A DNA stretch of 51,838 nucleotides from an uncultured Clostridia bacterium (GTDB lineage: Bacteria; Bacillota; Clostridia; Oscillospirales; Acutalibacteraceae), in contig CAMLSX010000013.1 in NCBI GenBank assembly GCA_946484175.1, forward strand, positions 1-51,838, read 5' to 3'. This document shows, in pieces, positions 34,441-43,141 of the stretch; the first letter of the stretch is position 1, and each line of letters begins with the position of its first letter. A program made the translations under genes and the position numbers. The notes beneath the pieces were generated by a model. The model was not told the origin of the DNA and made no database searches. It saw nothing but the letters and a program-made list of their open reading frames with translations.

Positions 34441-34977
34441 TTGGATACTGCGATTCTGCTGTGGATACAGGAAAACCTGCATAACCCTTTTACAGACTGG
34501 TTTTTTCCGGCTGTCACCTTTCTGGGCGATAAAGGATTGATCTGGCTGGTGATTGCCGTTTTGCTGCTGATTAGCCGCAAATACCGCAAATGGGGCGTGA
34601 CCATGCTGTGCGCGATGCTGCTGACAGCGGTTGCCGGCGAGCTTTTGCTAAAAGAAGTGTTCGAGCGGCTGCGTCCGTTCCACCATTTCCCCGAATTGGA
34701 GCTGCTGATTGAAGCACCCAGTTCTTTTTCGTTCCCTTCGGGACACACGGCCTCTTCTTTTTCTGCCGCTGTGGTGCTGCTGAAATGCCGCCGCAGTTTT
34801 GGAATCCCCGCGCTGATTCTGGCATCCTGTATTGCTTTTTCGCGCCTCTTCCTTTTTGTTCACTATCCCAGCGACGTGCTGTGCGGCGCGATTCTGGGCG
34901 TGTTGATGGCTTTGCTCACGTGTTTTTTGTTCCGGAAATTCTGGAACCTGCAATCACCGGCGCGGCTGCGCCGATGA
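34441..34977 (+). CDS. PAP2-superfamily lipid phosphatase
   Basis: The 178-residue membrane protein has the three phosphatase motifs: KEVFERLRPFHHFP, FPSGHTASSFS and SRLFLFVHYPSDV. It has about five helices. It probably removes phosphate from undecaprenyl-pyrophosphate or phosphatidic acid at the outer face of the membrane. The start is TTG 34441 with GGAAAGGAG ten bases upstream. An extended -10 (TGGTATACT, 34401-34409) lies before it. It is a single gene, followed by a long repeat. Confidence 0.92.
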   Translation: MDTAILLWIQENLHNPFTDWFFPAVTFLGDKGLIWLVIAVLLLISRKYRKWGVTMLCAMLLTAVAGELLLKEVFERLRPFHHFPELELLIEAPSSFSFPSGHTASSFSAAVVLLKCRRSFGIPALILASCIAFSRLFLFVHYPSDVLCGAILGVLMALLTCFLFRKFWNLQSPARLRR

Positions 34978-34984
34978 TAAGCGG

Positions 34985-35390
34985 CGGGAAACTCCCTCAG
35001 TCTGCTTACGCAGACAGCTCCCTCAGAGAGGGAGCCATAGCCCCCTTGACCCCCGCAGTTTGCTCCGCGACGCGCCAGAGTGAGCAAAGCTCAGTGGCGG
35101 TCGAAGGCGGTGCCGTGTGATCTGGTGACCACAGAACGGATTGTTTTGGTCACACCTGCTGTGAGCTGACTGAACCGCCGCGCACAAATTCCCGCAGGGA
35201 ATTTACAAGCGCGGTGGTTCCGCGTCGTTTCCTGCATCGGAACTTCGTGGAAGATCGCAAAGGAACCAAGACGGTTCCTTTGCCGCTTCTTTGTGCCCCT
35301 TTCTTCTCGCAGAAGAAAGGGCAATCCCCCGCTCTCGCCGGGGCATCGGAAAAATATTTCGGGCGGTTGATAACCGCACCTGCAAAGAAT
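34985..35390 (+). repeat. Mosaic hairpin repeat, copy 5 (long form)
   Basis: This is the most complete plus-oriented copy. It opens with AGTCTGC-TTAC-GCAGACA and CTCCCTC/GAGGGAG hairpins (34998-35030). The C segment is 35036-35165. The palindrome arms are 35172-35183 and 35209-35220, with an inner perfect stem AAATTCCC/GGGAATTT (35186-35204). Hairpin 1 is GCAAAGGAACC/GGTTCCTTTGC (35257-35283) and hairpin 2 is CTTTCTTCT/AGAAGAAAG (35299-35319). The segment 35036-35333 matches the reverse of about 44764-45049. It fills the gap between two convergent genes. Confidence 0.85.
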
Positions 35391-35419
35391 TTCTGTGTTG
35401 TGCAACAGCATATAATCAA

Positions 35420-35458
35420 AAAAGCTTCTGCCATCTATTCTCGGCAGAAGCTTTTTTC
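35420..35458. terminator. Bidirectional terminator
   Basis: AAAAAAGCTTCTGCC and GGCAGAAGCTTTTTT form a stem with flanking A and T runs, immediately past the stop of the minus-strand gene at 35459. Confidence 0.85.
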
Positions 35459-36250
35459 TTATTTCATTTCATTCAGGCTGCGTGCAACCACTTTTTTCTC
35501 TTTTTTCTTCTTTTCCGGCTTGACCTGCTTTCCGCGGTACTTGCGGCTGAATTTATAGATCTTTCCGAGATCTTCGCTCAGCTTTTCACGGATGTTCCCA
35601 TAAGCTGTATCGTTGATTTCATTCAGGATCGCAGCGGTAATCACAGAACGTGCGTCCATGTCTGCATTGGCATACATGTCGTTAAACACCGAACACATCT
35701 TCTCAAACGGCTCGCTGCCGGGATAATCGCAGGAAAGACGCTCCACCTTCGGCGCAATTTTTTCTTTTGCAAAGGTGAAGAAGCGGATACGGCCATAATG
35801 AATGCGCTCTTCTGCCATTTCGTCGCGCAGCTCCGGGAACACGCCCATCAGCCGGTTGAACAGGAACTGCGGGTCGGCATTCAGGGTACCGTCTTCTTTT
35901 TTGTTGCGCTTTTTGTTCTGACGCACCATCTCCACACGCTTGGAGCCTTCTACCGTCTCGACAAAGTCGTTGGCGATGGATTCGGCATCGGACAGCACGT
36001 CGGTCTCCGGGTCGAACATCCAGGTGGAAAGGCTGCGCCATGTAGGCTCCTTCCCTTCCTGCAGGGTAGCGCTTTTCAGATCAAAACGCTTGGTTTTGAC
36101 ATTGTAAAACACCCCGTATGCCAGATTGCCGGCTGTAAACACCACTGCCTTGCCGTTTTCCATATCATACGGCTCGGGAGCGTTGAATTCCTGCAGCTGA
36201 AGAACAGGGGTCAATTTTTCTACAATCAGGTCAAAGGCCTTAAAATCCAA
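35459..36250 (-). CDS. Uncharacterised protein with a lysine-rich tail
   Basis: I do not recognise this 263-residue soluble protein. It begins MDFKAFDLIVEKLTPVLQLQEFNAPEPYDM and has a beta-rich N-terminal third (GKAVVFTAGNLAYGVFYNVKTKRFDLKS). The rest is helical, with FFTFAKEKIAPKVERL and ARSVITAAILNEIND, and it ends in a basic tail (KQVKPEKKKKEKKVVARS). TTG 36250 is preferred, since GGAG lies eight bases upstream; the in-frame GTG at 36259 is too close to it. It is a single gene between a terminator and the gtrA-like gene. Confidence 0.72.
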   Translation of the reverse strand: MDFKAFDLIVEKLTPVLQLQEFNAPEPYDMENGKAVVFTAGNLAYGVFYNVKTKRFDLKSATLQEGKEPTWRSLSTWMFDPETDVLSDAESIANDFVETVEGSKRVEMVRQNKKRNKKEDGTLNADPQFLFNRLMGVFPELRDEMAEERIHYGRIRFFTFAKEKIAPKVERLSCDYPGSEPFEKMCSVFNDMYANADMDARSVITAAILNEINDTAYGNIREKLSEDLGKIYKFSRKYRGKQVKPEKKKKEKKVVARSLNEMK

Positions 36251-36359
36251 AATGATCACTCCATATTATTGATTCCACAAAGCGGTGAAAACCGCTGTTT
36301 TTTCAGAGATATCCTTAATTATACAACACTTTGACGGCTTTGTCACTATTAAACTTCTT

Positions 36360-36785
36360 TTAGGCGGATTCCTTTTCCGTCTTGAAAGCGAAAAAGCGCT
36401 GCCCCAGATAATTCAGAGCGGTAAAGAAGCACATACCGGCCAGCATGGCAACGTTGGTCTGTACCTGCTCGCCGAAACCGCCCAGCACTGCAAAGGTGAG
36501 CGGTTTTGCCACGCCATAGGCGATTAAATAGCAAACCGCGATGTTGATGACAAATCGCACCACCTGGCGCGCGGATTTTTCTTTATTCTGGAAGGTGAAA
36601 TATTTGTTCAGAAAATAGCTGAGGATGCTGGTGAGAATATAATTTGCCGCAGAAGATACCCAGTAGGAGCAATGCGCCAGGTTGTACAGCCCGAACATGA
36701 TGGCCATACCGACCAGCGTATTGATAACCCCCACCACAATAAATTTCAGCAGCTTTTCGTCAATGACCGAGGTGATCTTTGCCAA
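36360..36785 (-). CDS. GtrA-family membrane protein
   Basis: The 141-residue protein has four membrane helices and the family pattern LLKFIVVGVINTLVGMAIMFGLY, then NYILTSILSYFLNKYFTFQNKEKS, then GMCFFTALNYLGQRFFAF. GtrA proteins are thought to flip lipid-linked sugars for cell-surface glycosylation; no glycosyltransferase gene adjoins it. The start is TTG 36785 with AAAGGGG upstream. It diverges from ddl. Confidence 0.9.
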   Translation of the reverse strand: MAKITSVIDEKLLKFIVVGVINTLVGMAIMFGLYNLAHCSYWVSSAANYILTSILSYFLNKYFTFQNKEKSARQVVRFVINIAVCYLIAYGVAKPLTFAVLGGFGEQVQTNVAMLAGMCFFTALNYLGQRFFAFKTEKESA

Positions 36786-37029
36786 GTGAAGCGCCCCTTT
36801 CCCTTCGTTCGCCGGAAAACCGGTATTCTGCTTTTGATTATACCCTTGCCCCCCATAGAAAGCAAGTATTCATCGGAATTCTGCACCAGACAAGCGTCTT
36901 TATCAGAAAAAAGTTCCTCTCTGCATCTGTTTTTGCCATTCTGTCGGTTGCGTCTGCGGCCTGCGTGTGGTATGATTAAATTTCAGAAAAGCGACCATTT
37001 GAAGAAAAAGAAAGGTTGTGGATTTTCTT

Positions 37030-38106
37030 ATGAAAAAGAATGTTGCCGTACTTTTCGGCGGGTGTTCTTCGGAACATGAAGTCTCCCTCATGTCTGCCAG
37101 CTATATTCTGCGACAGCTGGATGAGGAAAAATATAATGTAACTGCGCTGGGCATTACCAAAGATGGCCGATGGCTGCTGTATCCCGGCCCGGTGGATGCT
37201 CTGCCGGACGGAAGCTGGGAGCGCGACCCCGGCTGCAAGCCCGCATTCCTCAGCCCTGACCGCGTGACCCGCGGAATCGTGGTGCTGGGCGGCGATGGCA
37301 TCCAGGTGCTTCCCATCGATGTGATTGTGCCCGTGCTGCACGGCAAGAACGGTGAAGACGGCACCATGCAGGGCCTGTTCGCTTTGAGCGGGATTCCCTA
37401 TGTGGGCTGCGACACCCTCTCTTCGGCAATCTGCATGGATAAGGCGATAGCACACTCCCTGCTGACCAATGCAGGCATTGAGCAGGCCCACTATCTGTGG
37501 TTCTTCGCGCACCGCTATGAGGCTGCCGCCGATGTGATTAAAAACAAGATTGCACAGCGCCTTGATTTCCCGGTGTTCGTCAAGCCCGCCAACGCCGGTT
37601 CTTCTGTCGGCGTGAGCAAGGTCAACTCCATCGATGAGCTGGATGAAGCGGTGGCAAAGGCTGCCCGTGAAGACAGCAAAATCGTGGTGGAAGAAGGCAT
37701 TGCCGGCCAGGAAGTGGAATGTGCAGTTTTGGGCAATGAATATCCCGAGGCTTCTATTGTCGGTGAAATCGGCGCTTCCGCTGAGTTCTACGACTATGAC
37801 GACAAATACAAGAACGGCACTTCTCAGCTGTATATCCCCGCACGGCTGCCCGAGGCAACCGCAGAGGAGATTCGCAAAACCGCTGTGCGTGCATACCGGA
37901 TGCTGGGCTGCAAGGGCCTGGCTCGCGTGGACTTCTTTGTGCGCAAGTCTGACGGCAAAGTGCTGCTCAACGAGCTGAACACCCTGCCGGGCTTCACCTC
38001 TATCAGTATGTATCCCAAGCTGTGGGAAGCCTGCGGCGTTCCGGGCAAAGAGCTGATGGACCGTCTGATTGGCTATGCCATGAAGGCAGCGGGCGTACAG
38101 GAATAA
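37030..38106 (+). CDS. ddl: D-alanine--D-alanine ligase
   Basis: The 358-residue ATP-grasp ligase makes the D-Ala-D-Ala end of the peptidoglycan precursor. Seen are VAVLFGGCSSEHEVSLMSA, VLHGKNGEDGTMQGLFALSGIPYVGCD, FVKPANAGSSVGVSK and the omega loop FYDYDDKYKNG. LLNELNTLPGFTSISMYP carries the metal ligands. The loop KY pair is typical of D-Ala specificity; it does not look like a VanA-type ligase. ATG 37030 starts the family N-terminus; an in-frame GTG at 37018 is very near the AAAGG. murI follows after 34 bases, making a small wall operon. Confidence 0.93.
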   Translation: MKKNVAVLFGGCSSEHEVSLMSASYILRQLDEEKYNVTALGITKDGRWLLYPGPVDALPDGSWERDPGCKPAFLSPDRVTRGIVVLGGDGIQVLPIDVIVPVLHGKNGEDGTMQGLFALSGIPYVGCDTLSSAICMDKAIAHSLLTNAGIEQAHYLWFFAHRYEAAADVIKNKIAQRLDFPVFVKPANAGSSVGVSKVNSIDELDEAVAKAAREDSKIVVEEGIAGQEVECAVLGNEYPEASIVGEIGASAEFYDYDDKYKNGTSQLYIPARLPEATAEEIRKTAVRAYRMLGCKGLARVDFFVRKSDGKVLLNELNTLPGFTSISMYPKLWEACGVPGKELMDRLIGYAMKAAGVQE

Positions 38107-38140
38107 GCCCTGTTTTGACAGGAAAGGATTGGTTGCAATC

Positions 38141-38965
38141 ATGGATAACCGCCCCATCGGCGTTTTTGATTCCGGTTTGGGAGGGCTGACGGCGTTCAAG
38201 GCGCTGTCAAAGCTGCTTCCGAATGAAGACATTGTTTATTTTGGAGATACCGGGCGGGTACCTTATGGTACCCGCAGCCGGGAAACCATTGTAAAATATG
38301 CGCGGCAGGACATGGCATTTTTGCAGTCAAAAGATGTGAAGATGATTCTGGCTGCCTGCGGCACGGTCAGCTCTGTGGCCGGCTCAAAAGGGGAACTGCT
38401 CAGCGACACGCTGAATGTGCCTTTTGTGGGGGTGCTCCGCCCCACCGCCCGCGAAGCAGCCACCGCCACCCGCAACGGGAAGATTGGCGTACTGGGTACC
38501 ACGGCTACAGTCCGCAGCGGTTCTTATCAGAAGGAACTGGCTGCCATCAACCCGGATTTGCAGGTATTCGGGCAGGACTGCCCGCTGTTTGTCCCGCTGG
38601 TAGAAAGCGGCTTTGTACAGCCGGGCGACCCCATCACCCGCCTGACCGTGGAGCGGTATCTGGCGCCCATGAAGGAAGCGGATGTGGACACACTGATTCT
38701 GGGCTGTACACACTACCCCATCATCGCGCCGGTGATTTCGGAAGTGATGGGAAAAGATGTGGTGCTGATTAACAGCGGACGGGAGGCAGCCCGTTTTTGT
38801 GTGGCGCTGCTGGCAGAAATGGAGCTTCTGACCGAAAAAACAGCCCCGGGCGAACGCCACTTTTACGTCAGTGACCGCACCGAAGGCTTCTCGAGTGTCG
38901 CGGGAATCTTTCTGGGACAGGACGTACAGGGAGAAGTTTCTCATATTGATATTGACAAATATTGA
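38141..38965 (+). CDS. murI: Glutamate racemase
   Basis: The 274-residue enzyme makes D-glutamate for peptidoglycan. It begins NRPIGVFDSGLGGLTAFKAL and has YFGDTGRVPYGTRS. The two catalytic Cys regions are ILAACGTVSSVAG and LILGCTHYPIIAPV. The usual first motif is ACNTAS; here the Asn is Gly and the Cys is kept, a variant I believe occurs in related clostridia. ATG 38141 has AAAGGA 12 bases upstream; TTG 38129 abuts the RBS. It follows ddl in one operon. Confidence 0.93.
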   Translation: MDNRPIGVFDSGLGGLTAFKALSKLLPNEDIVYFGDTGRVPYGTRSRETIVKYARQDMAFLQSKDVKMILAACGTVSSVAGSKGELLSDTLNVPFVGVLRPTAREAATATRNGKIGVLGTTATVRSGSYQKELAAINPDLQVFGQDCPLFVPLVESGFVQPGDPITRLTVERYLAPMKEADVDTLILGCTHYPIIAPVISEVMGKDVVLINSGREAARFCVALLAEMELLTEKTAPGERHFYVSDRTEGFSSVAGIFLGQDVQGEVSHIDIDKY

Positions 38966-38993
38966 CGATTGCGCGAAACATTCTGCTCCCAAT

Positions 38994-39490
38994 TCGCGGG
39001 GCAGAAGCTGCTGGCCCGCGACCATAAAATTTTACTCGATTTTTTTCAAAAAATCGCGGATTCCAAAGGCAGAGCCTTTGGTCGCCGCCCGCAGGCGGTG
39101 AAATTCCTTTGCCGCAGGGCGCATTTTCGGTGGGTGAATGGAAAAATGTTTCGGGGAAACATTTTTCCAGAGGGCCCCTTTTGCAAGAAAAAAGGGGCCC
39201 TGCCCTGTTCCTGATATAGTCTGATTCCGCTTTTCCGCTGGGAAAGCGGAGGGAAAATACTTCAGGAACGAAGAAGAAAAACTTTTTTCTTGCAGAAAAG
39301 TGAAGAAAGCCTTGGCTTTCTTCCTGAAGTTGACGCTTGCGTCAACTTTTAAATTATAAGTCCCCCGAAGATTTCAAATTCAGTTTTCAAAAATGCGCCC
39401 TGCGGTATAAGAGTTCCGCTCTCTGCGGAGAGCGTTTTTTGGGGGCTCCTCGCCCCCTTTCCCCTCGCCAAAGGGACTAAGTCCCTTTGG
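38994..39490. repeat. Dense hairpin array downstream of murI
   Basis: About eleven stems lie in 500 bp. They include CGCGGG/CCCGCG (38995-39020), CGATTTTTT/AAAAAATCG (39037-39056), CCAAAGGC/GCCTTTGG (39063-39081), a 12-bp GGAAAAATGTTT stem (39140-39168) and a 12-bp AGGGCCCCTTTT stem (39171-39201). Further on are TCCGCTTT/AAAGCGGA (39226-39250), ACTTCAGGAA/TTCCTGAAGT (39259-39330) enclosing GAAGAAAGC/GCTTTCTTC, AAGTTGACGC/GCGTCAACTT (39327-39348), CGCTCTC/GAGAGCG, GGGGGC/GCCCCC and CCAAAGGGAC/GTCCCTTTGG (39468-39490). No gene is seen from 38966 to 39653; 39491-39653 shows nothing I recognise beyond the RBS of the next gene. Confidence 0.75.
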
Positions 39491-39653
39491 AATCCGTATG
39501 TTCGCGGGGAAGCAGGTACAAATTGTGAGCTTTGTCCACGCAGTTTGTTTCTGACGCTTCGGAAAGTTTCCTTGCAGGAAAATTGCCACGCGATTGCACA
39601 CTGCCCGACGCACATTGTTCCCATATTTTTATTCTTTGAAAAGGGTTTTGAGC

Positions 39654-40082
39654 ATGCAGGAAGATTACATGATTTCTATTGTGGGAAAACAGCAGATTGA
39701 TGGCGAAACCGGTGAGATTCGCATCGATACGCTGGGCTCCTATGTACAAAAGGGCGACCACTGGTATATCGCCTATAAAGAGTACGATGAAGATGACCCC
39801 AACCGCTATCAGACTTCGATTTTGAAAGTGGAAAACAACGACAAGGTCACGCTGATGCGGGATAATTCCGCTACCCGCCTGATTCTGGAAAAAGGCAAGC
39901 GCCACCTGTGCCAGTATGATACCGGCTATGGCCAGCTGATGGTGGGGGTATTCACCAGCAGCTTTGCTTCTACCCTGAATGAAAAGGGCGGCAGCTTGCA
40001 GGTGCGCTATACGCTGGATATCAACTCCAGCCTTTCCAGCAACAACGAAATTTCGATTACCATCAAGGAGGCCGAAAAATAA
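39654..40082 (+). CDS. DUF1934-family protein (YwiB-like)
   Basis: The 142-residue lipocalin-like beta-barrel protein begins YMISIVGKQQIDGETGEIRIDTLGSYVQKGDHWYIAYKEYDE. It ends in GGSLQVRYTLDINSSLSSNNEISITIKE, the DUF1934 pattern. Function is unknown. AAAGGG lies before the ATG. Its stop (TAA 40080-40082) is directly followed by the argS ATG, an arrangement common in Firmicutes, so the two are co-translated. Confidence 0.88.
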   Translation: MQEDYMISIVGKQQIDGETGEIRIDTLGSYVQKGDHWYIAYKEYDEDDPNRYQTSILKVENNDKVTLMRDNSATRLILEKGKRHLCQYDTGYGQLMVGVFTSSFASTLNEKGGSLQVRYTLDINSSLSSNNEISITIKEAEK

Positions 40083-41810
40083 ATGTCCAAACTGGTACAG
40101 CAGGCGACCGAAGAACTCCGGTCCGCCATTGTCAACAGCATGAAAAAAGCTATCGAGGCCGGCGAACTGCCCGAGGCCCAGCTCCCCGCTTTTAACCTGG
40201 AAATCCCCGCAGACCGCAGCCACGGCGACTGGTCCTGCAACGCCGCTATGGCCGGCGCACGGACTTTCCGCGCTGCTCCCCGCAAGATTGCAGAAGCGAT
40301 TGCCGCCCATCTGGATCTGTCTTCCACCTACTTCGACCGCGTGGAAATTGCAGGCCCCGGCTTTTTGAATTTCTTCTTCAGCCCCAAATTCCAGAGCGAT
40401 GTGCTCCGCGATATTTTGGCAAAGGGCGCAGACTATGGCCGCAGCGATTATGGCCAGGGCAAAAAAATCATGGTGGAATTTGTTTCCGCCAACCCCACCG
40501 GCCCCATGCACATGGGCAACGCCCGCGGCGGCGCACTGGGCGACTGTCTGGCCGCTGTGCTGGATGCCGCCGGATACAATGTGTGGCGTGAATTCTACGT
40601 CAATGACGCAGGCAACCAGATTGAAAAGTTCGGCCTGTCCCTGAGCATCCGCTATCAGCAGCTTTTTGCCGGCGAAAATGCCCCCGAGCTGCCCGAGGAC
40701 AGCTATCACGGCGAGTACATCGCCGATTTTGCCAAGGCTTACGCCGACATTCACGGTGACGAGCTGATGAGCAAGACCGAGGAAGAGCGCCGTCATGCGC
40801 TGGTTTCCTTCGCTCTGCCCCAGAACATCGCCAAGATGAAGGCAGACATGAAGAAATACCGCATTGAATACGACGAGTGGTTCCTCGAAAGCCGCCTGCA
40901 TGCCGACGGAGAAGTCAAGGCGATTGTTGACCTGCTGACCGAAAAGGGCCTGACCTACGAGCAGGAAGGCGCTATCTGGTACAAGGGCGCTGACTTCACC
41001 GCCAAATACGCCAAGGTAAAGACCAAGGACGACGAGCAGTCCAAGGACGAGGTGCTGGTGCGCCAGAACGGCAACCCCACCTACATGACTGCCGACATCG
41101 CCTATCATAAGAATAAATTTGACCGCGGTTTTGACCGCTGCATCGATATCTGGGGCGCTGACCACCACGGCCATGTGGCCCGTATGAAGGGCGCTATGGA
41201 CGCCATCGGCCTGGACGGCGAAAAGCTGGACGTTGTGCTGATGCAGCTGGTAAAGCTGGTGCGCGGCGGCGAGATTGTGCGGATGAGCAAGCGTACCGGC
41301 AAGGCCATCCAGCTTTCTGACCTGCTGGACGAGGTGCCGGTGGATGCAGCACGTTTCCTCTTCAATATGCGCGAGGCCAATTCCCAGATGGACTTCGACC
41401 TGGATCTGGCGATTCAGCAGGATTCCCAGAACCCGGTATACTATGTACAGTATGCACATGCCCGTATTTGCAGCATCCTGAAGGCGCTGGCTGCCGACGG
41501 CATTACCCCCAGAGAGTGCACCGATGAAGAGCTGGCCCTGCTGACCGCCCCCGAAGAGGTAGAGCTGATTCGCCATCTCTCCGCTTACACCGATGAAATC
41601 ATCGGCGCAGCACGTGATTATGACCCGGCTCGTATCACCCGGTATGTGATTACCGCCGCTACCCTGTTCCACAAGTTCTACAATTCCTGCCGCGTCAAGG
41701 GCGTGGAGGACGGCCTGTGCGCTGCCCGTCTGACCCTGTGTCTGGCAGCGAAAACCGTGATTGCCAACGTGCTGAACCTTTTGAAGATCACGGTTCCCGA
41801 GAGCATGTGA
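40083..41810 (+). CDS. argS: Arginyl-tRNA synthetase
   Basis: The 575-residue class I synthetase charges tRNA-Arg. An N-terminal additional domain (LEIPADRSHGDWSCNAAM) precedes the HIGH-like SANPTGPMHMGNARGGALGD. The KMSKS equivalent is EIVRMSKRTGKAIQLSDLLDEV. The C-terminal DALR anticodon domain ends RVKGVEDGLCAARLTLCLAAKTVIANVLNLLKI, the classic ArgS tail. Length is normal. There is no gap to the DUF1934 gene; 24 bases separate it from the MetH-like gene. Confidence 0.97.
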   Translation: MSKLVQQATEELRSAIVNSMKKAIEAGELPEAQLPAFNLEIPADRSHGDWSCNAAMAGARTFRAAPRKIAEAIAAHLDLSSTYFDRVEIAGPGFLNFFFSPKFQSDVLRDILAKGADYGRSDYGQGKKIMVEFVSANPTGPMHMGNARGGALGDCLAAVLDAAGYNVWREFYVNDAGNQIEKFGLSLSIRYQQLFAGENAPELPEDSYHGEYIADFAKAYADIHGDELMSKTEEERRHALVSFALPQNIAKMKADMKKYRIEYDEWFLESRLHADGEVKAIVDLLTEKGLTYEQEGAIWYKGADFTAKYAKVKTKDDEQSKDEVLVRQNGNPTYMTADIAYHKNKFDRGFDRCIDIWGADHHGHVARMKGAMDAIGLDGEKLDVVLMQLVKLVRGGEIVRMSKRTGKAIQLSDLLDEVPVDAARFLFNMREANSQMDFDLDLAIQQDSQNPVYYVQYAHARICSILKALAADGITPRECTDEELALLTAPEEVELIRHLSAYTDEIIGAARDYDPARITRYVITAATLFHKFYNSCRVKGVEDGLCAARLTLCLAAKTVIANVLNLLKITVPESM

Positions 41811-41834
41811 GTGATTGCAAGAAAGGATACTGCC

Positions 41835-43040
41835 ATGAGTTTCCCGTTTTCTCTGCCCGCCATCATCGCTGCGCCGTCTGCTTCTTTGATGCAGCAGGTG
41901 CCGCCCGGGGAATGCCCGGAGGAGTGGTATTGCCGCCATCCGGAAGTGCTTTCACAAGCCTTTGCGCTGGCGCGTGACAGCGGCGCTTCTCTGCTGCTGG
42001 CTCCCACCGCCGGCGGCAACGCTGCCGCGCTTTCTGCTTTTGGGCAGGAAGATTCCATGAAGCAGCTGAACCTGGAGCTGATGCGGCTGGCAAAAGAAGC
42101 CGCTGCGCCGCTGGGGCTGCCTGTCGGCGGTATGCTGGGCCCCACGGGCCGGTTTGTCCCGCCGCTGGGCGAAGAGGATTTCGATGATATCTATGAGCTG
42201 TACCGCGCGCAGGTGCATGAACTGGTCAAGGCTGGGGCGGATTTCCTATTCCTGTCGGGGCACCAGTGCCTCTCTGACCTGCGGGCTGCCATGCTGGCCG
42301 CCAAGCGCAAAAAGCTGCCGGTGCTCGCTTCTCTGACAGTGGATTCCTCCGGGAAAACCCTTGCAGGCGGCACGCTGCTGCCCGCCGTCATCGTTTTGCA
42401 GGCGATGGGCGCAGACGCAGTGGGGCTGGAAGGCAATCTTCCGCCGGAAGATATGCGTGAAATGCTGGAAGAGGTGCTGCCGCACGCCAGTATTCCGCTG
42501 CTGGCACTGCCGGAAGCCGAGGATGAACGCGGTGTCCCGCTTGCGCCGGAAGTTTTCGCCGAGCAGTGCTCTGCCATGCTGGATGCAGGCATCCCGCTGA
42601 TTGGCGGAACCGGGCTGCTGTCCAAGCAGATGCAGGTGCTTTCCAAGCTGGATTTGAACCGGGAAATCCCCGGGGATTTCTATGAAGACGCGGACAACTA
42701 TGCCGCTGCCATTGAATCGGAGGCGTTCTTCCTGGGTGAAGATATCATCCTCAGCGAGGCCATGGACTGCGACGGCGGACTGGCTGAAGACCTGATCGAT
42801 ATCGATGACGAGGTGGCCAATGCGACACTGGTGCGCATTGAGACCCCTGACGACGCCCAGTGGCTGGCAAAAGAGGCCGTGATGACCCGTCAGCCCATCG
42901 CCGTGCAGACCGACAGCCTGCCGGTGTTGGAAGCCGCGCTGCGGTATTTCCCCGGCCGGCTGATTATCGACAGCGATTGTGAGCTGGAGGAAGAGGTGCT
43001 CTCCCCTCTGGCCGCCAAGTATGGCGCAATCCTCTACTGA
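41835..43040 (+). CDS. MetH-like homocysteine-methyltransferase homologue without zinc ligands
   Basis: The 401-residue protein follows the first module of cobalamin methionine synthase (ALARDSGASLLLAPTAGGNAAAL, GLPVGGMLGPTGRFVPP, HELVKAGADFLFLSGHQCLSDLRAAMLAAK). It then has the start of a pterin-like module (VQTDSLPVLEAALRYFPGRLIIDSD). The three Zn-binding Cys of the family are absent: the GxNC place reads AVGLEGN (195-201) and GGCCG reads IGGTGL (256-261). It therefore cannot bind zinc in the usual way, and its activity is unknown. The cobalamin domain is also missing. GAAAGGA precedes ATG 41835. It is probably co-transcribed with argS. Confidence 0.72.
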   Translation: MSFPFSLPAIIAAPSASLMQQVPPGECPEEWYCRHPEVLSQAFALARDSGASLLLAPTAGGNAAALSAFGQEDSMKQLNLELMRLAKEAAAPLGLPVGGMLGPTGRFVPPLGEEDFDDIYELYRAQVHELVKAGADFLFLSGHQCLSDLRAAMLAAKRKKLPVLASLTVDSSGKTLAGGTLLPAVIVLQAMGADAVGLEGNLPPEDMREMLEEVLPHASIPLLALPEAEDERGVPLAPEVFAEQCSAMLDAGIPLIGGTGLLSKQMQVLSKLDLNREIPGDFYEDADNYAAAIESEAFFLGEDIILSEAMDCDGGLAEDLIDIDDEVANATLVRIETPDDAQWLAKEAVMTRQPIAVQTDSLPVLEAALRYFPGRLIIDSDCELEEEVLSPLAAKYGAILY

Positions 43041-43049
43041 ATCAACCAT

Positions 43050-43087
43050 TCGGCGGACGCTCCTGCCAACCGGCGGGACGTCCGCTT
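43050..43087 (+). terminator. Terminator after the MetH-like gene
   Basis: GGCGGACG pairs with CGTCCGC across an inner CTGCC/GGCGG and is followed by TTTTT. Confidence 0.8.
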
Positions 43088-43131
43088 TTTGCTTGTTTGC
43101 GTCAAAATTTTTCTGCTTTTTGGCTGCTTTT

Positions 43132-43141
43132 ATGATATAAT
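43132..43141 (+). promoter_or_regulatory. Extended -10 promoter of murE
   Basis: TATGATATAAT (-10 at 43136-43141, with the upstream TG) lies about 130 bases before murE. No good -35 is visible. Confidence 0.4.

Noticed and set aside
35150-35434. Short frames with LPFLLREERGAKKR-like peptides in the repeats, also at 17.4, 24.2, 27.3, 44.8 and 45.3 kb
   Set aside because: The peptides are translations of the hairpin arms in several frames and both strands, with no RBS and no conserved codon pattern.
37030-38106. The D-Ala ligase as a vancomycin-resistance ligase (VanG or VanA type)
   Set aside because: The omega loop FYDYDDKY is of the D-Ala type, and no vanT, vanY, vanH or vanX gene is nearby; it sits in a wall operon with murI.
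38141-38965. MurI as inactive because ACNTAS reads ACGTVS
   Set aside because: Both catalytic Cys are present and the Gly variant appears compatible with the family in this group.
39477-41939. An 820-codon minus-strand frame opposite argS
   Set aside because: It is the antisense shadow of argS; it starts in the next gene and ends in the hairpin array.
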